A stretch of DNA of 64,000 bases from Mycobacterium sp. SVM_VP21 (GTDB taxonomy: Bacteria > Actinomycetota > Actinomycetes > Mycobacteriales > Mycobacteriaceae), in NCBI GenBank assembly GCA_024758765.1, contig CP101406.1, forward strand, positions 1,178,001 through 1,242,000, given 5' to 3'. Position 1 is the first letter of the stretch. Each line of letters begins with the position of its first letter. Below the pieces are notes generated by a model. That model was not told where the DNA came from and did no database searches. It saw nothing but the letters and a program-made list of their open reading frames with translations. This document shows positions 40,939 to 50,929 of this stretch, one piece after another. Made by a program: the position numbers and the translations under genes.

Positions 40939-43566
40939 TCAGTCAGATGGCGTCGACAGTTGATCGAATTGCTTGACCATCGAAGATAATTCGGCCCTAG
41001 TGGCGACACCGGCCTTGACCGTCGCCCGGTAGACATGGCCTTCGACGGTGCGCACCGACAAGGACATCACCTCGGCGATCTCGCGGTTGGACAGGTCTTG
41101 GGCCACCAGTAATGCGATCTCACGTTCGCGTTCGGTGAGCGGCAGTGTCACCCTGGCCGCGACCAACGCCGGGCTGGTGGCATCGCCACAACGCCGGGCG
41201 AGTTGGCGGGCGCGCGCGCTGGCCGACAGCGCGCTGCCACGCAGACCGGCCTGCCGATAACTCGCCGCGGCCTGCGCGGTGGCGTCAGCTGCGGCCAGCA
41301 CATCACCCATGGCTTCGAACTCCAGCGAGGCCGCTTCCAGGCCGGCGCTGTCACCGTTGACCAGCGCGCGTGCGTAACGGGCCGCCACCGCCGCCCGCGG
41401 CCCTTCGACGATGTCCGCCAATTCACCCAGCCGGTCGGCGCCCCCTCCGTCACCCAACTGCGTGGCGGTCTGCAGGCACACCACTTCGCGCGCGAGCTGA
41501 CCATGACTTCGGGCGAATTCTGCTGCATCAGAAGCACTCTGACGCGCCTCGCCGGCTCTTCCGCGCGCCGCCGCCACCCACGCAGCCGCCAGCAGGTAAC
41601 TCGACTCGACATAGGTGTAAGCCGGGTGCCGGCTGGCGTGGGTGGCCTGTAATGCCGCGACGGCGGCGTCGACCTGCCCGCTGCGCGCCAGCGCTTCGGT
41701 GTAGAGGATCTTGAACCGGTAGAAGATGCCGCTGATCTCGCCGTAGCTGCCGATGCCAGCGCCGGCCGCGCCGAGGCAACGCAGCGCGGTGGCCAGATCG
41801 CCCCTGCCGAGTGCGGTCATGCCCAGCACCGCGGTCGCCATCGCGGCGACCAGCCCGGGTAGCTCCGCACACAGGCGATGGCGAGCCTCGGCGACCACCG
41901 TCGCATCCTTGATGTAGCCGGCGGCCAGCAGCGCATAGGCGTGAAATTCGGCCAGCCCGCTGCCCTGGAAACTGTCCTGGGGCGATTGGGCGATCACCGC
42001 GTACCCATCCTCGGCTCGCCCGGCAGCCTGACTCGTCCGTCCCAGATCGCCCAGCCCAATGACGTCGGCGCAGCGGCCCAGGGTCTGACCGAAGGGGTCG
42101 AGCCGGCTAAGGTCGACCCCGGCCAGCACGTCAACGGCTTCGGCCGGCCTGCCGCCCAACACCAGTTGGACGGCACGGAATGTCTGCAGCGCGTCGTTTT
42201 CGGCGGTATCGCCACCCCGCAGCGCCTGCTCAGTCACCTCCCAGGCCTGCTCGGGACGCCTCAGTACCCACAGCAGGTTCGCCGAGCGCAGGATCACCGG
42301 GGTGACGAATCCAGTCGCGGGCAGCACAGGTGTGTCGACGGTGCTGAGTATCTCCTCGGTTTCCGCGCCCTGCTCGCGCATGAACAACACGTAGGCGAGC
42401 AGCAGTTTGACTGCCGGACTGTCGCTGGCGTCGACGGCGGCGCGGGCGAACCGCTCGGCCAGCGCGAGATCGAGGCGGGAACGCGCGATGTTCGCAGCCC
42501 TAGACAGCACCCCCACGTCGGGCGACAGATCCGATTCCAGCCACAGCAGACCGAGGCGAAGCGGATCCACCCGAGCAGGCTCGCGCGTCATAGCAGTCGC
42601 CACATCACCGCGCAGGCGGCGCAGCCGCAGCGGGCCGCACTGCTGCAGCCGGATCTCCCCGTACAGCGGGTGTCCCACATACACCACATCAGCGCTCGGC
42701 GGTACCCGGATCAGTCCGCGTCCCTCGGCTACCTCGACGGCCTCCGGGCTGGCCAGCGCCATCAGGCACGACCGGTCGATGGGTTCGGCGACCGCCACCA
42801 AGTCGACGACCTCGCGCACTTCGTCGGGCACCGCGCCGATCTGGGACTCGACCAGTTCGACCAATGTTGGCGACACCGACAATCCGGCCGTCCAGCACCA
42901 TTGCCCGGCCTCGCACACCAGCCTGCCCGCCGCACGTTCCTGCTCGACAAGATGGCGCAGGTACAGCACGTTTCCCCGGGTCAGTTTCCACATCCGCGCC
43001 AGACATTGGGGGTTCACCGCACCCAGCACCGCGGCCAGTAACTCCTCGGATTCCAAGCGCGACAGCGGTTGCAGTTCGAGGCGCTGCAGCAAGCCGTCCT
43101 TCCACAACGTCGACACCGCATCGGGTGCGTGTTCGCCGTTGCGAACGGTGGCGATCACTCGGCCGGGACCCGCCGCACCGTTCACCACCAGTTGATGCAC
43201 AGTCAGCGCCGACAGATCGTCCAGTAGGTGTGCGTCGTCGACGACCACGAGCAGTGGTGCACCGGCGGCACCGGCCCGCAGCTCGGTGATGACTTGGCGC
43301 GCCATCGCCATCGGGTTCGCGTCGAAGTCCTCGACCCAGTGGGCGAAGGCACCCAGCGGTACCGAGCGCCCGGTCGCTGTCCCGGCCAGCCGACTGACCG
43401 CCCAGCCCGCAGCGGCCATAGCTTCCGCAGCCTCGCGGGCCAGCCTGGTTTTGCCCACACCGGCTCGGCCGGCGATCAGAACACCTCGCCGCTCTGCGTC
43501 GGCGAGCGCATCGGCGACGAGCTGAAGTTCTTCCCCCCGGCCCGTCAATGGCCAGCGGTCACTCAT
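40939..43566 (-). CDS. Large ATP-binding LuxR-family (LAL) regulator, copy 1
   Basis: An 875-residue regulator of the MalT/LAL type. N-terminal P-loop ATPase with Walker A 'GRAGVGKTRLA' (33-43) and Walker B 'LLVVVDDAHLLDD' (about 105-117); a long helical TPR-like middle (about 350-790); C-terminal LuxR HTH in the last 65 residues ('PLTEREREIALLVAQDLSNR', 'VMSLSVRTVEGHVY'). LAL proteins need ATP and an inducer to activate transcription. It lies downstream of a small HTH-like gene and divergent from PGRS-2. Copy 2 at 47828 is a near-complete paralogue; I infer both act on the adjoining PGRS promoters. Confidence 0.88.
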   Translation of the reverse strand: MSDRWPLTGRGEELQLVADALADAERRGVLIAGRAGVGKTRLAREAAEAMAAAGWAVSRLAGTATGRSVPLGAFAHWVEDFDANPMAMARQVITELRAGAAGAPLLVVVDDAHLLDDLSALTVHQLVVNGAAGPGRVIATVRNGEHAPDAVSTLWKDGLLQRLELQPLSRLESEELLAAVLGAVNPQCLARMWKLTRGNVLYLRHLVEQERAAGRLVCEAGQWCWTAGLSVSPTLVELVESQIGAVPDEVREVVDLVAVAEPIDRSCLMALASPEAVEVAEGRGLIRVPPSADVVYVGHPLYGEIRLQQCGPLRLRRLRGDVATAMTREPARVDPLRLGLLWLESDLSPDVGVLSRAANIARSRLDLALAERFARAAVDASDSPAVKLLLAYVLFMREQGAETEEILSTVDTPVLPATGFVTPVILRSANLLWVLRRPEQAWEVTEQALRGGDTAENDALQTFRAVQLVLGGRPAEAVDVLAGVDLSRLDPFGQTLGRCADVIGLGDLGRTSQAAGRAEDGYAVIAQSPQDSFQGSGLAEFHAYALLAAGYIKDATVVAEARHRLCAELPGLVAAMATAVLGMTALGRGDLATALRCLGAAGAGIGSYGEISGIFYRFKILYTEALARSGQVDAAVAALQATHASRHPAYTYVESSYLLAAAWVAAARGRAGEARQSASDAAEFARSHGQLAREVVCLQTATQLGDGGGADRLGELADIVEGPRAAVAARYARALVNGDSAGLEAASLEFEAMGDVLAAADATAQAAASYRQAGLRGSALSASARARQLARRCGDATSPALVAARVTLPLTEREREIALLVAQDLSNREIAEVMSLSVRTVEGHVYRATVKAGVATRAELSSMVKQFDQLSTPSD

Positions 43567-43603
43567 TCGTCGATCGTAAACACCCCTGGGACACCAACGC
43601 TTA

Positions 43604-43837
43604 CTACTCAGGAATCTTGTGTAGTTCAGCGTCTAGCTTCTGGTGCGCCAGCTTGATGACGCTGTCCAGTCCTTCGGGCTCGATCTGCAGGTACTGGCAG
43701 ATCACCTCGTCGGCGACACCGGCAGCGCGCAAGCGCAGGGCCAGGGAATGTGCGTCGGGAAGGCGCCGCAGCGCGGCCTCATACCGGTGCCCGGTCTCGT
43801 GAAAAGCGGTCACATCTGCCCTCGATTCGGTCGACAC
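43604..43837 (-). CDS. Small HTH-like protein paired with LAL regulator, copy 1
   Basis: A 77-residue, helical protein. The core 'DAHSLALRLRAAGVADEVIC' followed by 'QYLQIEPEGLDSVIKLAHQK' has the spacing of a helix-turn-helix similar to sigma-factor region 4 (a guess from pattern, not a confirmed family). Start GTG 43837 has AGGG about 6 bp before it. It is 37 bp upstream of LAL copy 1 on the same strand, so the two form an operon divergent from PGRS-2. A close relative stands in the same place at 50480 and a fragment at 47715. Confidence 0.75.
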   Translation of the reverse strand: MSTESRADVTAFHETGHRYEAALRRLPDAHSLALRLRAAGVADEVICQYLQIEPEGLDSVIKLAHQKLDAELHKIPE

Positions 43838-43872
43838 CGCAACCCTGCCCGGCCCATCGACGCCCGGTATCC

Positions 43873-43884
43873 GTAGTCGACTAC
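43873..43884. promoter_or_regulatory. Perfect palindrome, candidate regulator site (PGRS-2 upstream, distal)
   Basis: GTAGTCGACTAC, a perfect 12-bp palindrome 163 bp before the PGRS-2 start and 36 bp from the small HTH gene's start. A related half site GTAGTCGAC follows at 43931-43939. It shares the GTAG-four-CTAC layout with the proximal site. Confidence 0.5.
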
Positions 43885-43961
43885 CCGATTCCCGGCGATG
43901 CCGCGCCCGACTACGCAGGTCCCGATCTGAGTAGTCGACGCTGCGCCAGATGCGAAGACAG

Positions 43962-43973
43962 GTAGTGCGCTAC
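43962..43973. promoter_or_regulatory. Shared PGRS promoter motif (PGRS-2)
   Basis: GTAGTGCGCTAC, inside the longer conserved string CGAAGACAGGTAGTGCGCTA (43953-43972). The same string occurs upstream of PGRS-3 and PGRS-4. It ends 74 bp before the PGRS-2 ATG. Confidence 0.6.
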
Positions 43974-44047
43974 GCGGCTCGACGCGGCCTGCTGAGCGCA
44001 GGCTGAGCAGCAGCTTGGTGCCGTTTCGGGTTCAGCGGGAGGTGGGC

Positions 44048-47000
44048 ATGTCAGGTCATCGACAACGGTTCAGTCGGGTGGTGGGCGCATCCAGCGCGGT
44101 GGGGGCGTTTTTGGCGCTGGGGACGCCGCCCCTGGCGGCGCCGCCGGCGCACGCCGATGCGCTCGACGCCCTTCTCGATGACCTGTTGACTTCGGCGATG
44201 GCCTGGTTTGAGCCATCCGCACTGGCGGGCGCGGCCGCCGGCGGGGCGGACCCGCTGGCGGCGTTGGACGCTCTGGTCGCGACCACGATCAACGACTGGA
44301 TCTACACCCCGATCTATGACCTCGGTCAAAGCCTGATCAGTTCCGGGGTCCTGGACTCCCTCAACCAACTGCTGGCCACCGCCGACAGTTGCGGAATCCT
44401 CTGCAACGGCCTCGACGCCCACATCGACACCGACACCGGTGACCTAGTAGCCGCCACCGCCGGCGGCTGGCTGTTCGGAGATGGCGGCAACGGTATCGAC
44501 GGCTCAGCCGCCGGCGCGGCCGGGATGATCGGCAACGGCGGCACCGGTGGCGACGGCGTCATGAGCACCGTTGACGGCACCAGCCTGGATGGGGGTGCCG
44601 GCGGGGCCGGCGGCTGGCTACTGGGCAACGGCGGCGACGGCGGCGACGGCGGTGCCGGCACCGCAGGAGACGACACTGCCGGCAGTGACGGTGGCAACGG
44701 CGGTGCCGGCGGTAACGGCGGGTTCTTATTCGGCAACGCCGGTGCCGGCGGTGACGGTGGCGGTGGCGGTCTCGGCGCCGACGGCGCCGACGGCAGTCTC
44801 GGGTGGTCGGCCCTGTCAGACCCGGTAGCCACCGACGGCGCTGCGGGGATCGCCGGCGGTCACGGTGGTAACGGTCAGACCGGGTTCAACGGCGGCGCCG
44901 GCGGCAACGGCGGCGCGGGGGGCCAAGCTGGACTCTTCGGCAACTCCGGCACCGGCGGTGACGGTGGTGACGGTGGTGTGGCCGGTGCCGGCGGCAACGG
45001 AGGCAACGGAGGCATCGGCGGCAACGGGAACACCAACACCGAAGGCCTCGGCGGCAGCGGTGGCGCCGGTGGCGATGCCGGCAGCGGCGCCGCCGGCGGT
45101 ATCGGCGGCACCGGCGGGGCCGGCGGTGCTGGCGGTCGGGGTGGCTTCTTCGGGGTGCACACCGCCGGCGCCGCCGGCGACGGCGGCAATGGCGGGGCCG
45201 GCGGCGACGCCGGTCTAGCCGGCAACGGAGGTGACGGCGGCAGCGGCGGCGCCGGAATCACCGGCGGCGGCGCTGGCGGCAACGGCGGAACCGGCGGCGA
45301 TCTCGGCACCGCCGGCGCCGGCGGCGTTGGCGGCACGGGCGGGGCATCGACGGGCATCTTCCCCGGCAACAACGGCAACACCGGTACAGCCGGCACGAAC
45401 GGAATCCAGCCAGCCTTCCCCTCCGGCAACGGCGGCAACGGCGGAACCGGCGCCAACGCCATCGGCGCAGCAGGCGGCAACGGCGGCGCAGGCGGCGCAG
45501 GCGGCGCCGGCGGCGACCACGGCAACGGCGGCGACGGGGGCAACGGCGGTACCGGTGACATCAGCGGTGTCGATGGCACCGGCAACGGTTTGCGGGGTGG
45601 CTCCGGTGGCGAAGGCGGCAACGGCGGTACCGGCGGCTCGATATCGGGCAACGGCGGCAACGGCGGTACCGGCGGGCACGGCGGCGACGGCGGCAACGGT
45701 GCGGCCGGAAACAACGGCTTCGACGCCGCCACCGCCATCCCCTACGTCGCAGGCGCCAACGGCGGCGACGGCCAGGACGGCGGTAATGGCGGGGCCGGCG
45801 GTACGGGAGGCAACGGCGGCAATGGCGGCAGTGCCGTTGCGGGCGTCGTCGGCGCCAAGGGCGACGGCGGGGCCGGCGGGAACGGCGGTGCGGGCGGCAC
45901 ACCCGGCAACGGCGGCAACGGCGCCAACGGCGACGCCACCCACATCGAGGGCGGCAACGGCGGCAAGGGTGGTGACCCCGGACACGTCGGCGCGGGCGGA
46001 GACGGCGGGGCAGCCGGCACCTCGGGCACCGGAGGAAACGCCGGCGCCGCCGGCAACACCGGCACCAACGTCTTCACCGACCCGGTCGGCAACGGCGGCA
46101 ACGGCGGCAACGGCTACAGCGCCACCACTGCGGGGACGGGCGGCGGAGCGGGTGGCGCCGGCGGCGACGGCGGCACCGATGGCAACGGCGGTAAAGGCGG
46201 CAACGGCGGAGAGGGCGGAGCCGGCGGGAACGGTGGTGACGGCGGCCACGGCGGCAACGGTGTTGCCAACGGTGACGGCGGCAACGGCGGTAACGGCGGC
46301 GACGGCAGCACCGGTGTCGACAACGGCAACGGCGGGGCCGGCGGCGCTGGTGGCGATGCCGGCACCAACGGTAACGGCGGGGCCGGCGGCAACGGCGGCA
46401 ACGCCGTCGACCACGGAATCCCCGGGCAGGGCGGCGACGGCGGTAACGCCGACCTCAACGGCAACGGCGGCAACGGCGGCAAGGGCGGCACCGGTGGGAC
46501 CGGTGTCAACGGCGTCAACGGATCGAACCCGCCGGCACCGCCGCCACCGGGCCCCGGTGGTGCCGGCGGCACCGGCACCGGCGCCGCTGGCGGTGCCGGC
46601 GGTGCTGGCGGCACCACCAGTAACGGCAATGACGGCCGCCGCGGTGGTTACCGTGGTGGCGGATACGGGGGCGACGGCGGCGTCGGTAGCGCCACCGGTG
46701 GTGGTGGCGGCGGCGGGGGTGGCGGCGGCGGCAACGGCGGTGGCGGCAACGCCGGGGCGGGCGGGGCCGGCGGTGACGGCGGCGGCACCGGCTACGGCGG
46801 CGACGGCGGCCAGGGCGGCGCCGGCCGCAATATCCAACCGGGCGGTAACAGCATCGGCGGGATCGGCGGCAACGGCGGCAACGGCTTCGGCGGCGGCGGC
46901 AACGGCGGCGACGGCGGCTACGCCGGCGCCAACAACAACGGCTACGCCGGCGGCGGCGGCAACGGCGGCAGTAGCGACGGCGGGGTGGGCGGCAACGGCG

Positions 47001-47632
47001 GTGCCGGCGGCCCCAGCTACGGCAACGGCGCGGGCAAAACCGGCTACGGCGCCGCCGGCACGGGCGGGAACGGCGGCACCGGTGGCAACGGCTACCGCGG
47101 TGGCGGTGCCGGCGGCATGGGCGGCTACAGCGACAGCGGAACGGGCGGCGCCGGCGGGGCGGGCGGTAACGGCACCGGTTTCGGCGCGGCCGGCGGCAAC
47201 GGCGGGGCAGGCGGCAACGGCGCCGTCGCAGGCGGGGCAGGCGGAGCCGGCGGCCACGGCGGGGCCGGCATGCCGGGAGGCGCCGGAATCCAGGGCGGTG
47301 CCGGCGGTGCCGGCGGCCACGGCGGGTCGCAATCCGGTGACGGCGGCAACGGCGGCAACGGCGGCGACGGCGGCACCGGCGGCACCGGCGATGTCGGCGG
47401 ACAGGGCGGCAACGGCGGGGCCGGCGGAGCCGGCGCGACCACCGGCAGCGGTGGCGACGCAGGCCAAGGCGGCGCCGGTGGTGCCGGCGGGGACGGTGGC
47501 GCCCCCGGCACCGGTGGCACCGCTGGTACCGCCAATAACCCGACCGGTCACGCTGGCAGTGACGGCAACGACGGCGCGAAGGGGCAACAAGGCGCCAAAG
47601 GTAACGACGGCGGCGCCGGTCAACCCGGATAG
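44048..47632 (+). CDS. Secreted PGRS-repeat protein without PE domain (PGRS-2)
   Basis: 1194 residues. Signal peptide 1-36 ('[16 protein letters not shown]', AxA site 'AHA|DA'), a helical domain (37-145) with '[19 protein letters not shown]' in the middle, then '[15 protein letters not shown]' opening about 1040 residues of Gly-Gly-Asn/Ala/Asp/Thr repeats. One Pro-rich break ('[12 protein letters not shown]') lies near residue 830; after it the repeats become Gly/Tyr/Ser-richer. The domain between signal and repeats lacks the full LIGNG linker of its relatives. ATG 44048 has GGAGGTG just upstream. Divergent from the small HTH/LAL operon. Confidence 0.87.
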   Translation: MSGHRQRFSRVVGASSAVGAFLALGTPPLAAPPAHADALDALLDDLLTSAMAWFEPSALAGAAAGGADPLAALDALVATTINDWIYTPIYDLGQSLISSGVLDSLNQLLATADSCGILCNGLDAHIDTDTGDLVAATAGGWLFGDGGNGIDGSAAGAAGMIGNGGTGGDGVMSTVDGTSLDGGAGGAGGWLLGNGGDGGDGGAGTAGDDTAGSDGGNGGAGGNGGFLFGNAGAGGDGGGGGLGADGADGSLGWSALSDPVATDGAAGIAGGHGGNGQTGFNGGAGGNGGAGGQAGLFGNSGTGGDGGDGGVAGAGGNGGNGGIGGNGNTNTEGLGGSGGAGGDAGSGAAGGIGGTGGAGGAGGRGGFFGVHTAGAAGDGGNGGAGGDAGLAGNGGDGGSGGAGITGGGAGGNGGTGGDLGTAGAGGVGGTGGASTGIFPGNNGNTGTAGTNGIQPAFPSGNGGNGGTGANAIGAAGGNGGAGGAGGAGGDHGNGGDGGNGGTGDISGVDGTGNGLRGGSGGEGGNGGTGGSISGNGGNGGTGGHGGDGGNGAAGNNGFDAATAIPYVAGANGGDGQDGGNGGAGGTGGNGGNGGSAVAGVVGAKGDGGAGGNGGAGGTPGNGGNGANGDATHIEGGNGGKGGDPGHVGAGGDGGAAGTSGTGGNAGAAGNTGTNVFTDPVGNGGNGGNGYSATTAGTGGGAGGAGGDGGTDGNGGKGGNGGEGGAGGNGGDGGHGGNGVANGDGGNGGNGGDGSTGVDNGNGGAGGAGGDAGTNGNGGAGGNGGNAVDHGIPGQGGDGGNADLNGNGGNGGKGGTGGTGVNGVNGSNPPAPPPPGPGGAGGTGTGAAGGAGGAGGTTSNGNDGRRGGYRGGGYGGDGGVGSATGGGGGGGGGGGGNGGGGNAGAGGAGGDGGGTGYGGDGGQGGAGRNIQPGGNSIGGIGGNGGNGFGGGGNGGDGGYAGANNNGYAGGGGNGGSSDGGVGGNGGAGGPSYGNGAGKTGYGAAGTGGNGGTGGNGYRGGGAGGMGGYSDSGTGGAGGAGGNGTGFGAAGGNGGAGGNGAVAGGAGGAGGHGGAGMPGGAGIQGGAGGAGGHGGSQSGDGGNGGNGGDGGTGGTGDVGGQGGNGGAGGAGATTGSGGDAGQGGAGGAGGDGGAPGTGGTAGTANNPTGHAGSDGNDGAKGQQGAKGNDGGAGQPG

Positions 47633-47714
47633 GGTCGGGCGCTCGAATCGCGTCCGGGCTGCGTTCCCCGCCGCGAAGCCGGTCACCGGCCTGCCCACTG
47701 CGGGAATGTTCCGG

Positions 47715-47792
47715 TTACGACTTGGGAATCTTGTGTAGTTCAGCGTCGAGTTTTTGGTGTGCCAGCTCGAGGATGCTGTCGAGTCCTTCAAG
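47715..47792 (-). pseudogene. Remnant of a third small HTH-like gene
   Basis: The last 25 codons of the small HTH-like protein ('LEGLDSILELAHQKLDAELH' and KIPKS, stop) in the minus strand, between the end of PGRS-2 and the end of LAL copy 2. Upstream of this the similarity stops abruptly and no start is available, so it is a truncated remnant. It ends with TAA, unlike the two intact copies. It implies a further module copy that was lost or recombined. Confidence 0.75.
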
Positions 47793-47827
47793 GCCGACGG
47801 TGACGGCACTGGCATGCGCCGACCCCC

Positions 47828-50446
47828 TCAGCCGGATGACCCCGGCGCCTGATCGAATTGCTGGAACATCGAGGACAATTCGGCTCTCGTGGCGACTCCG
47901 GCCTTGACCGTCGCACGATAGATGCGCCCCTCGACGCTGCGCACCGACAGCGACATGGCCTCGGCGATGTCCCGGTTGGACAGGCCCCGAGACACCAGCA
48001 GGGCGATCTCCCGCTCCCGCTCGGTGAGCGGATGCCTGACCTTGGCTGCGGCCAGCGCCGGGCTGGTGGCCCCGCCGCACCGCTCGGCGAGCTGACCGGC
48101 GCGCGCACTCGCCGATAGCGCACTGCCTCGCCGACCGGCCAGCCGATATCCCGCGGCGGCCTGCGCGGCGGCGTCGGCCGCGGCTAGCACATCGCCCATG
48201 ATTTCGAACTCTCGCGAGGCAGCTTCCAGGCCGGCGCTGTCGCCGTCGGCCACCGCGCGCGCATATCGGGCCGCGACCGGCGCCCGGGGACCCTCGACAC
48301 GGGTCGCCAATTCATCCAACCTGTCCGCGACATCGGTCTCACCGAACTGCGCCGCGGTCTGCAACGCCACGACTTCACGGGTGAACTGGCCGTGATCGCG
48401 AGCGAACTCTGCTGCGCTGGAAGCGATTCGACGCGCCTCGCCGGCACGGCCGCGTACCGCCGCCACCCACGCACCGGCGAGCAGATAGCCCGACTCCACG
48501 TAGCCGTAGGCGGGATGACGGTGCTCGCGGGTGGCCTGCAACGCCGCGACGGCGGCGTCGATCTGCCCGGCGCGGGCCAACACCTCAGTGTGCAGAATCT
48601 TGAATCGGTAGAAAATACCGCTGACCTCCCCGTAGCCGCCCATCCCGGCGGCGGCCGAGCCGAGGTGACGCAACGCGGCGGGCAGGTCGCCTTTGTGAAG
48701 TGCGGTCATTCCCACCGTCGCAGTTGCTATCGCGCTGGCCATCCCGGGCAGCTCGGCGCAGATCTGCTGACGCGCCGCGGCGACGACTGCCGCGTCCTGG
48801 ATGTATCCGGCGGCGATCAGCGCGTAGGCGTGGAATTCGGCCAACGCAGTGCCGTTGTAGCTCTCCTGGGGCGACTCAGCGATCACCCGGTATCCGATCT
48901 GGGCTTTGTCCGCAGCATGTTTCGCCCGCCCCACATCACCCAGGGCAATGATCTGGGCGCACAGTCCCAGCGTCTTGCCGAAATGATCGAGCTGCTCGAT
49001 GTCGACGTCGGACATCGCTTCCAGGGCTTCGGCGGGCTTGCCGGCCAGGACCAGCAGCACCGCACCGAAGATGCGCAGCGCGGCGTTGCGATCGGGGTCG
49101 CTGGCGCGCAGCGCGTGGTCCAGCACTTCCCGGGCCTGGTCGGGCCGCCGCAGCAGCCACAGCAGGTTGGCCGAACGCAGGATCACCGGAGTCACGAATC
49201 CCGTCGCCGGCAACGCCGGTGCTTCGACGGTGCTCAGTATCTGCTCGGTTTCCGCGCCCTGCTCGCGCATGAACAGCACGTAGGCGAGCAGCAGTTTGGC
49301 CGCCGGGCCGCCGCCGGCGTCGACGGCCGCACGCGCGAATTGCTCGGCCAGTGCGAGATCGAGGCGCGAGCGGGCGATGTTGGCGGCCCGGGCCAGCACC
49401 CCGGGATCGCCCGGCAGGTCGGATTCCAGCCACAGCAGCCCCAGCCGAAGTGGATCGGCCCGGGCCGGTTCCCGCGCCATAGCGGTGGCGATCTCACCGC
49501 GTAGTCGGCGCAGCCGCAGCGGTCCACATTGGCCCACCCGGACCTCTCCGTATAGGGGATGGCCCACATAAACCATGTCAGCGTTGGGCGACACCCTGAT
49601 CAAGCCGCGCTCCTCGGCGGCCTCGATCGCCCGCGGGTCTACCAGCGACGCCAGGCAGGACCGGTCGACGGGTTCGGCGATCGCCACCAAGTCGACCACG
49701 TCGCGCACGTCGTCGGAGACCGTGCCGATATGCAGGTCGACCAACTCGACCAGTGTCGGCGTCACCGACAACCCGGCCTCCCAGGACCATCGTCCGGCCT
49801 CGCACACCAGCCGACCCGCCTCGCGTTCCTGCTCGACGAGATGACGAAGATACAGCGCGTTCCCGCGAGTCAGCCGCCACATCCGCTCGGCGCACTCAGG
49901 CGTCAACGCGCCCAACGCCAACCCCAGCAGTTCTTCGGTCTCGGGCCGAGACAGCGGCTGCAACTCCAGGCGCCGCAGCACAACGTCCTTCCACAGCCTG
50001 GACACCACGTCGGGCACGGTCGGACCGGTGCGGACGGTGGCGATGACCTTGGCGACGTTTTGCATCACCAGTTGATGCACCACCAGCGCCGACATGTCAT
50101 CGAGCAGGTGGGCGTCGTCGACCGCCACCAACAACGGGGCGTCGCCGGCACCGGCACGCAACGCGGCAAGGATCTGGCGGGTGACGGTCAGCGGGTTGGC
50201 ATCGAAATCGTCGACCCACGCGGCCAACGAGCCCAGCGGCACGGACCGGCCGCTCGCCGTCCCAGCCAATCGGCTGACCCCCCAACCCGACGCGGCCATG
50301 GCCTGCGCGGCCTCAGCGGCCAGCCGGGTCTTGCCAACACCGGGGCGACCCGCGATGAGCACCCCGCTCAGCTCACCGTCGGCGAGTGCGTCTCCGATCA
50401 GCCCGAGCTCTTCGCCCCGGCCCGTTAGGGGCCACCGGGCACCCAT
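47828..50446 (-). CDS. Large ATP-binding LuxR-family (LAL) regulator, copy 2
   Basis: An 872-residue paralogue of LAL copy 1, alignable along its whole length with few gaps. Walker A 'GRPGVGKTRLA' (33-43), Walker B 'LLVAVDDAHLLDD', the same TPR-like middle and a C-terminal LuxR HTH ('PLTEREREIALLVSRGLSNR', 'AMSLSVRSVEGRIYRA'). The recognition helix differs slightly from copy 1 (SVRTVEGHVY against SVRSVEGRIY), so the two may share or have diverged in DNA targets. Operon with the small HTH gene at 50480, divergent from PGRS-3. Confidence 0.88.
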   Translation of the reverse strand: MGARWPLTGRGEELGLIGDALADGELSGVLIAGRPGVGKTRLAAEAAQAMAASGWGVSRLAGTASGRSVPLGSLAAWVDDFDANPLTVTRQILAALRAGAGDAPLLVAVDDAHLLDDMSALVVHQLVMQNVAKVIATVRTGPTVPDVVSRLWKDVVLRRLELQPLSRPETEELLGLALGALTPECAERMWRLTRGNALYLRHLVEQEREAGRLVCEAGRWSWEAGLSVTPTLVELVDLHIGTVSDDVRDVVDLVAIAEPVDRSCLASLVDPRAIEAAEERGLIRVSPNADMVYVGHPLYGEVRVGQCGPLRLRRLRGEIATAMAREPARADPLRLGLLWLESDLPGDPGVLARAANIARSRLDLALAEQFARAAVDAGGGPAAKLLLAYVLFMREQGAETEQILSTVEAPALPATGFVTPVILRSANLLWLLRRPDQAREVLDHALRASDPDRNAALRIFGAVLLVLAGKPAEALEAMSDVDIEQLDHFGKTLGLCAQIIALGDVGRAKHAADKAQIGYRVIAESPQESYNGTALAEFHAYALIAAGYIQDAAVVAAARQQICAELPGMASAIATATVGMTALHKGDLPAALRHLGSAAAGMGGYGEVSGIFYRFKILHTEVLARAGQIDAAVAALQATREHRHPAYGYVESGYLLAGAWVAAVRGRAGEARRIASSAAEFARDHGQFTREVVALQTAAQFGETDVADRLDELATRVEGPRAPVAARYARAVADGDSAGLEAASREFEIMGDVLAAADAAAQAAAGYRLAGRRGSALSASARAGQLAERCGGATSPALAAAKVRHPLTEREREIALLVSRGLSNRDIAEAMSLSVRSVEGRIYRATVKAGVATRAELSSMFQQFDQAPGSSG

Positions 50447-50479
50447 CCGTTGATCGTAGACACCCGGTCAGACCGGCGG

Positions 50480-50746
50480 TCACTGCTCGGGAATTTTGTG
50501 CAGCTCAGCGTCCAGTTTGCGGTGCGCAATCTCCAACACGCTGTCCAGTCCTTCCGGCTCGATCTGCAGGTACTGGCAGATCACCTCGTCGGCCACACCG
50601 GCGTCACGCAGCCGCAGCGCCAGGGAGTGCGCGTCGGGCAGCTGCCGTAGAGCGGCCTCGTATCGGTGCCCGGTGTTCCCCACATCATGGAAAGCGGTCA
50701 CGCCTGCCCTCGCTTCGCCTGGTCCCCCGATTCGGTCGACACCCAC
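50480..50746 (-). CDS. Small HTH-like protein paired with LAL regulator, copy 2
   Basis: An 88-residue relative of the 43604 protein: 'HRYEAALRQLPDAHSLALRL', 'AGVADEVICQYLQIEPEGLD', ending 'DAELHKIPEQ'. The first 15 residues differ because the DNA corresponding to the copy-1 start (GTG TCG ACC GAA) is here in another reading frame; the start is therefore GTG 50746 or, giving 73 residues, GTG 50701. It lies 33 bp upstream of LAL copy 2 on the same strand. Confidence 0.72.
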   Translation of the reverse strand: MGVDRIGGPGEARAGVTAFHDVGNTGHRYEAALRQLPDAHSLALRLRDAGVADEVICQYLQIEPEGLDSVLEIAHRKLDAELHKIPEQ

Positions 50747-50838
50747 TCTGCGCTTTCCCGCGAGGCGCGGTGTGGGGGTCGACTACCTGATTCCGGACTG
50801 CTGACCACCGCCGACTACCCGCCATCCGGCCCGGACTA

Positions 50839-50929
50839 CGCAGACCGTCCGCATCGTGGGCGGTGGTTGTGCCGGTGTGAGTAGTGGGTGCCGGGGTGGG
50901 TCCGAAGACAGGTAGTGCGCTACACGCCG
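50839..50929 (+). repeat. 91-bp promoter block, copy upstream of PGRS-3
   Basis: Nearly identical to 62840-62931 upstream of PGRS-4 (one inserted base and one substitution noticed). It starts CGCAGACCGTCCGCATCGTG and ends with the shared motif. Shows that the PGRS-4 promoter was copied from this module or the reverse. Confidence 0.85.
50912..50923. promoter_or_regulatory. Shared PGRS promoter motif (PGRS-3)
   Basis: GTAGTGCGCTAC within CGAAGACAGGTAGTGCGCTA (50903-50922). 440 bp before the PGRS-3 start because of the AT-rich insert. A degenerate partner, GGGGTCGACTAC, lies at 50775-50786, where PGRS-2 has its perfect distal palindrome. Confidence 0.6.

Noticed and set aside
44048-47632. Collagen-like or silk-like protein
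   Set aside because: The repeat is Gly-Gly-X with Asn/Ala/Asp rather than Gly-X-Y with Pro, and the linker sequence fits PGRS.
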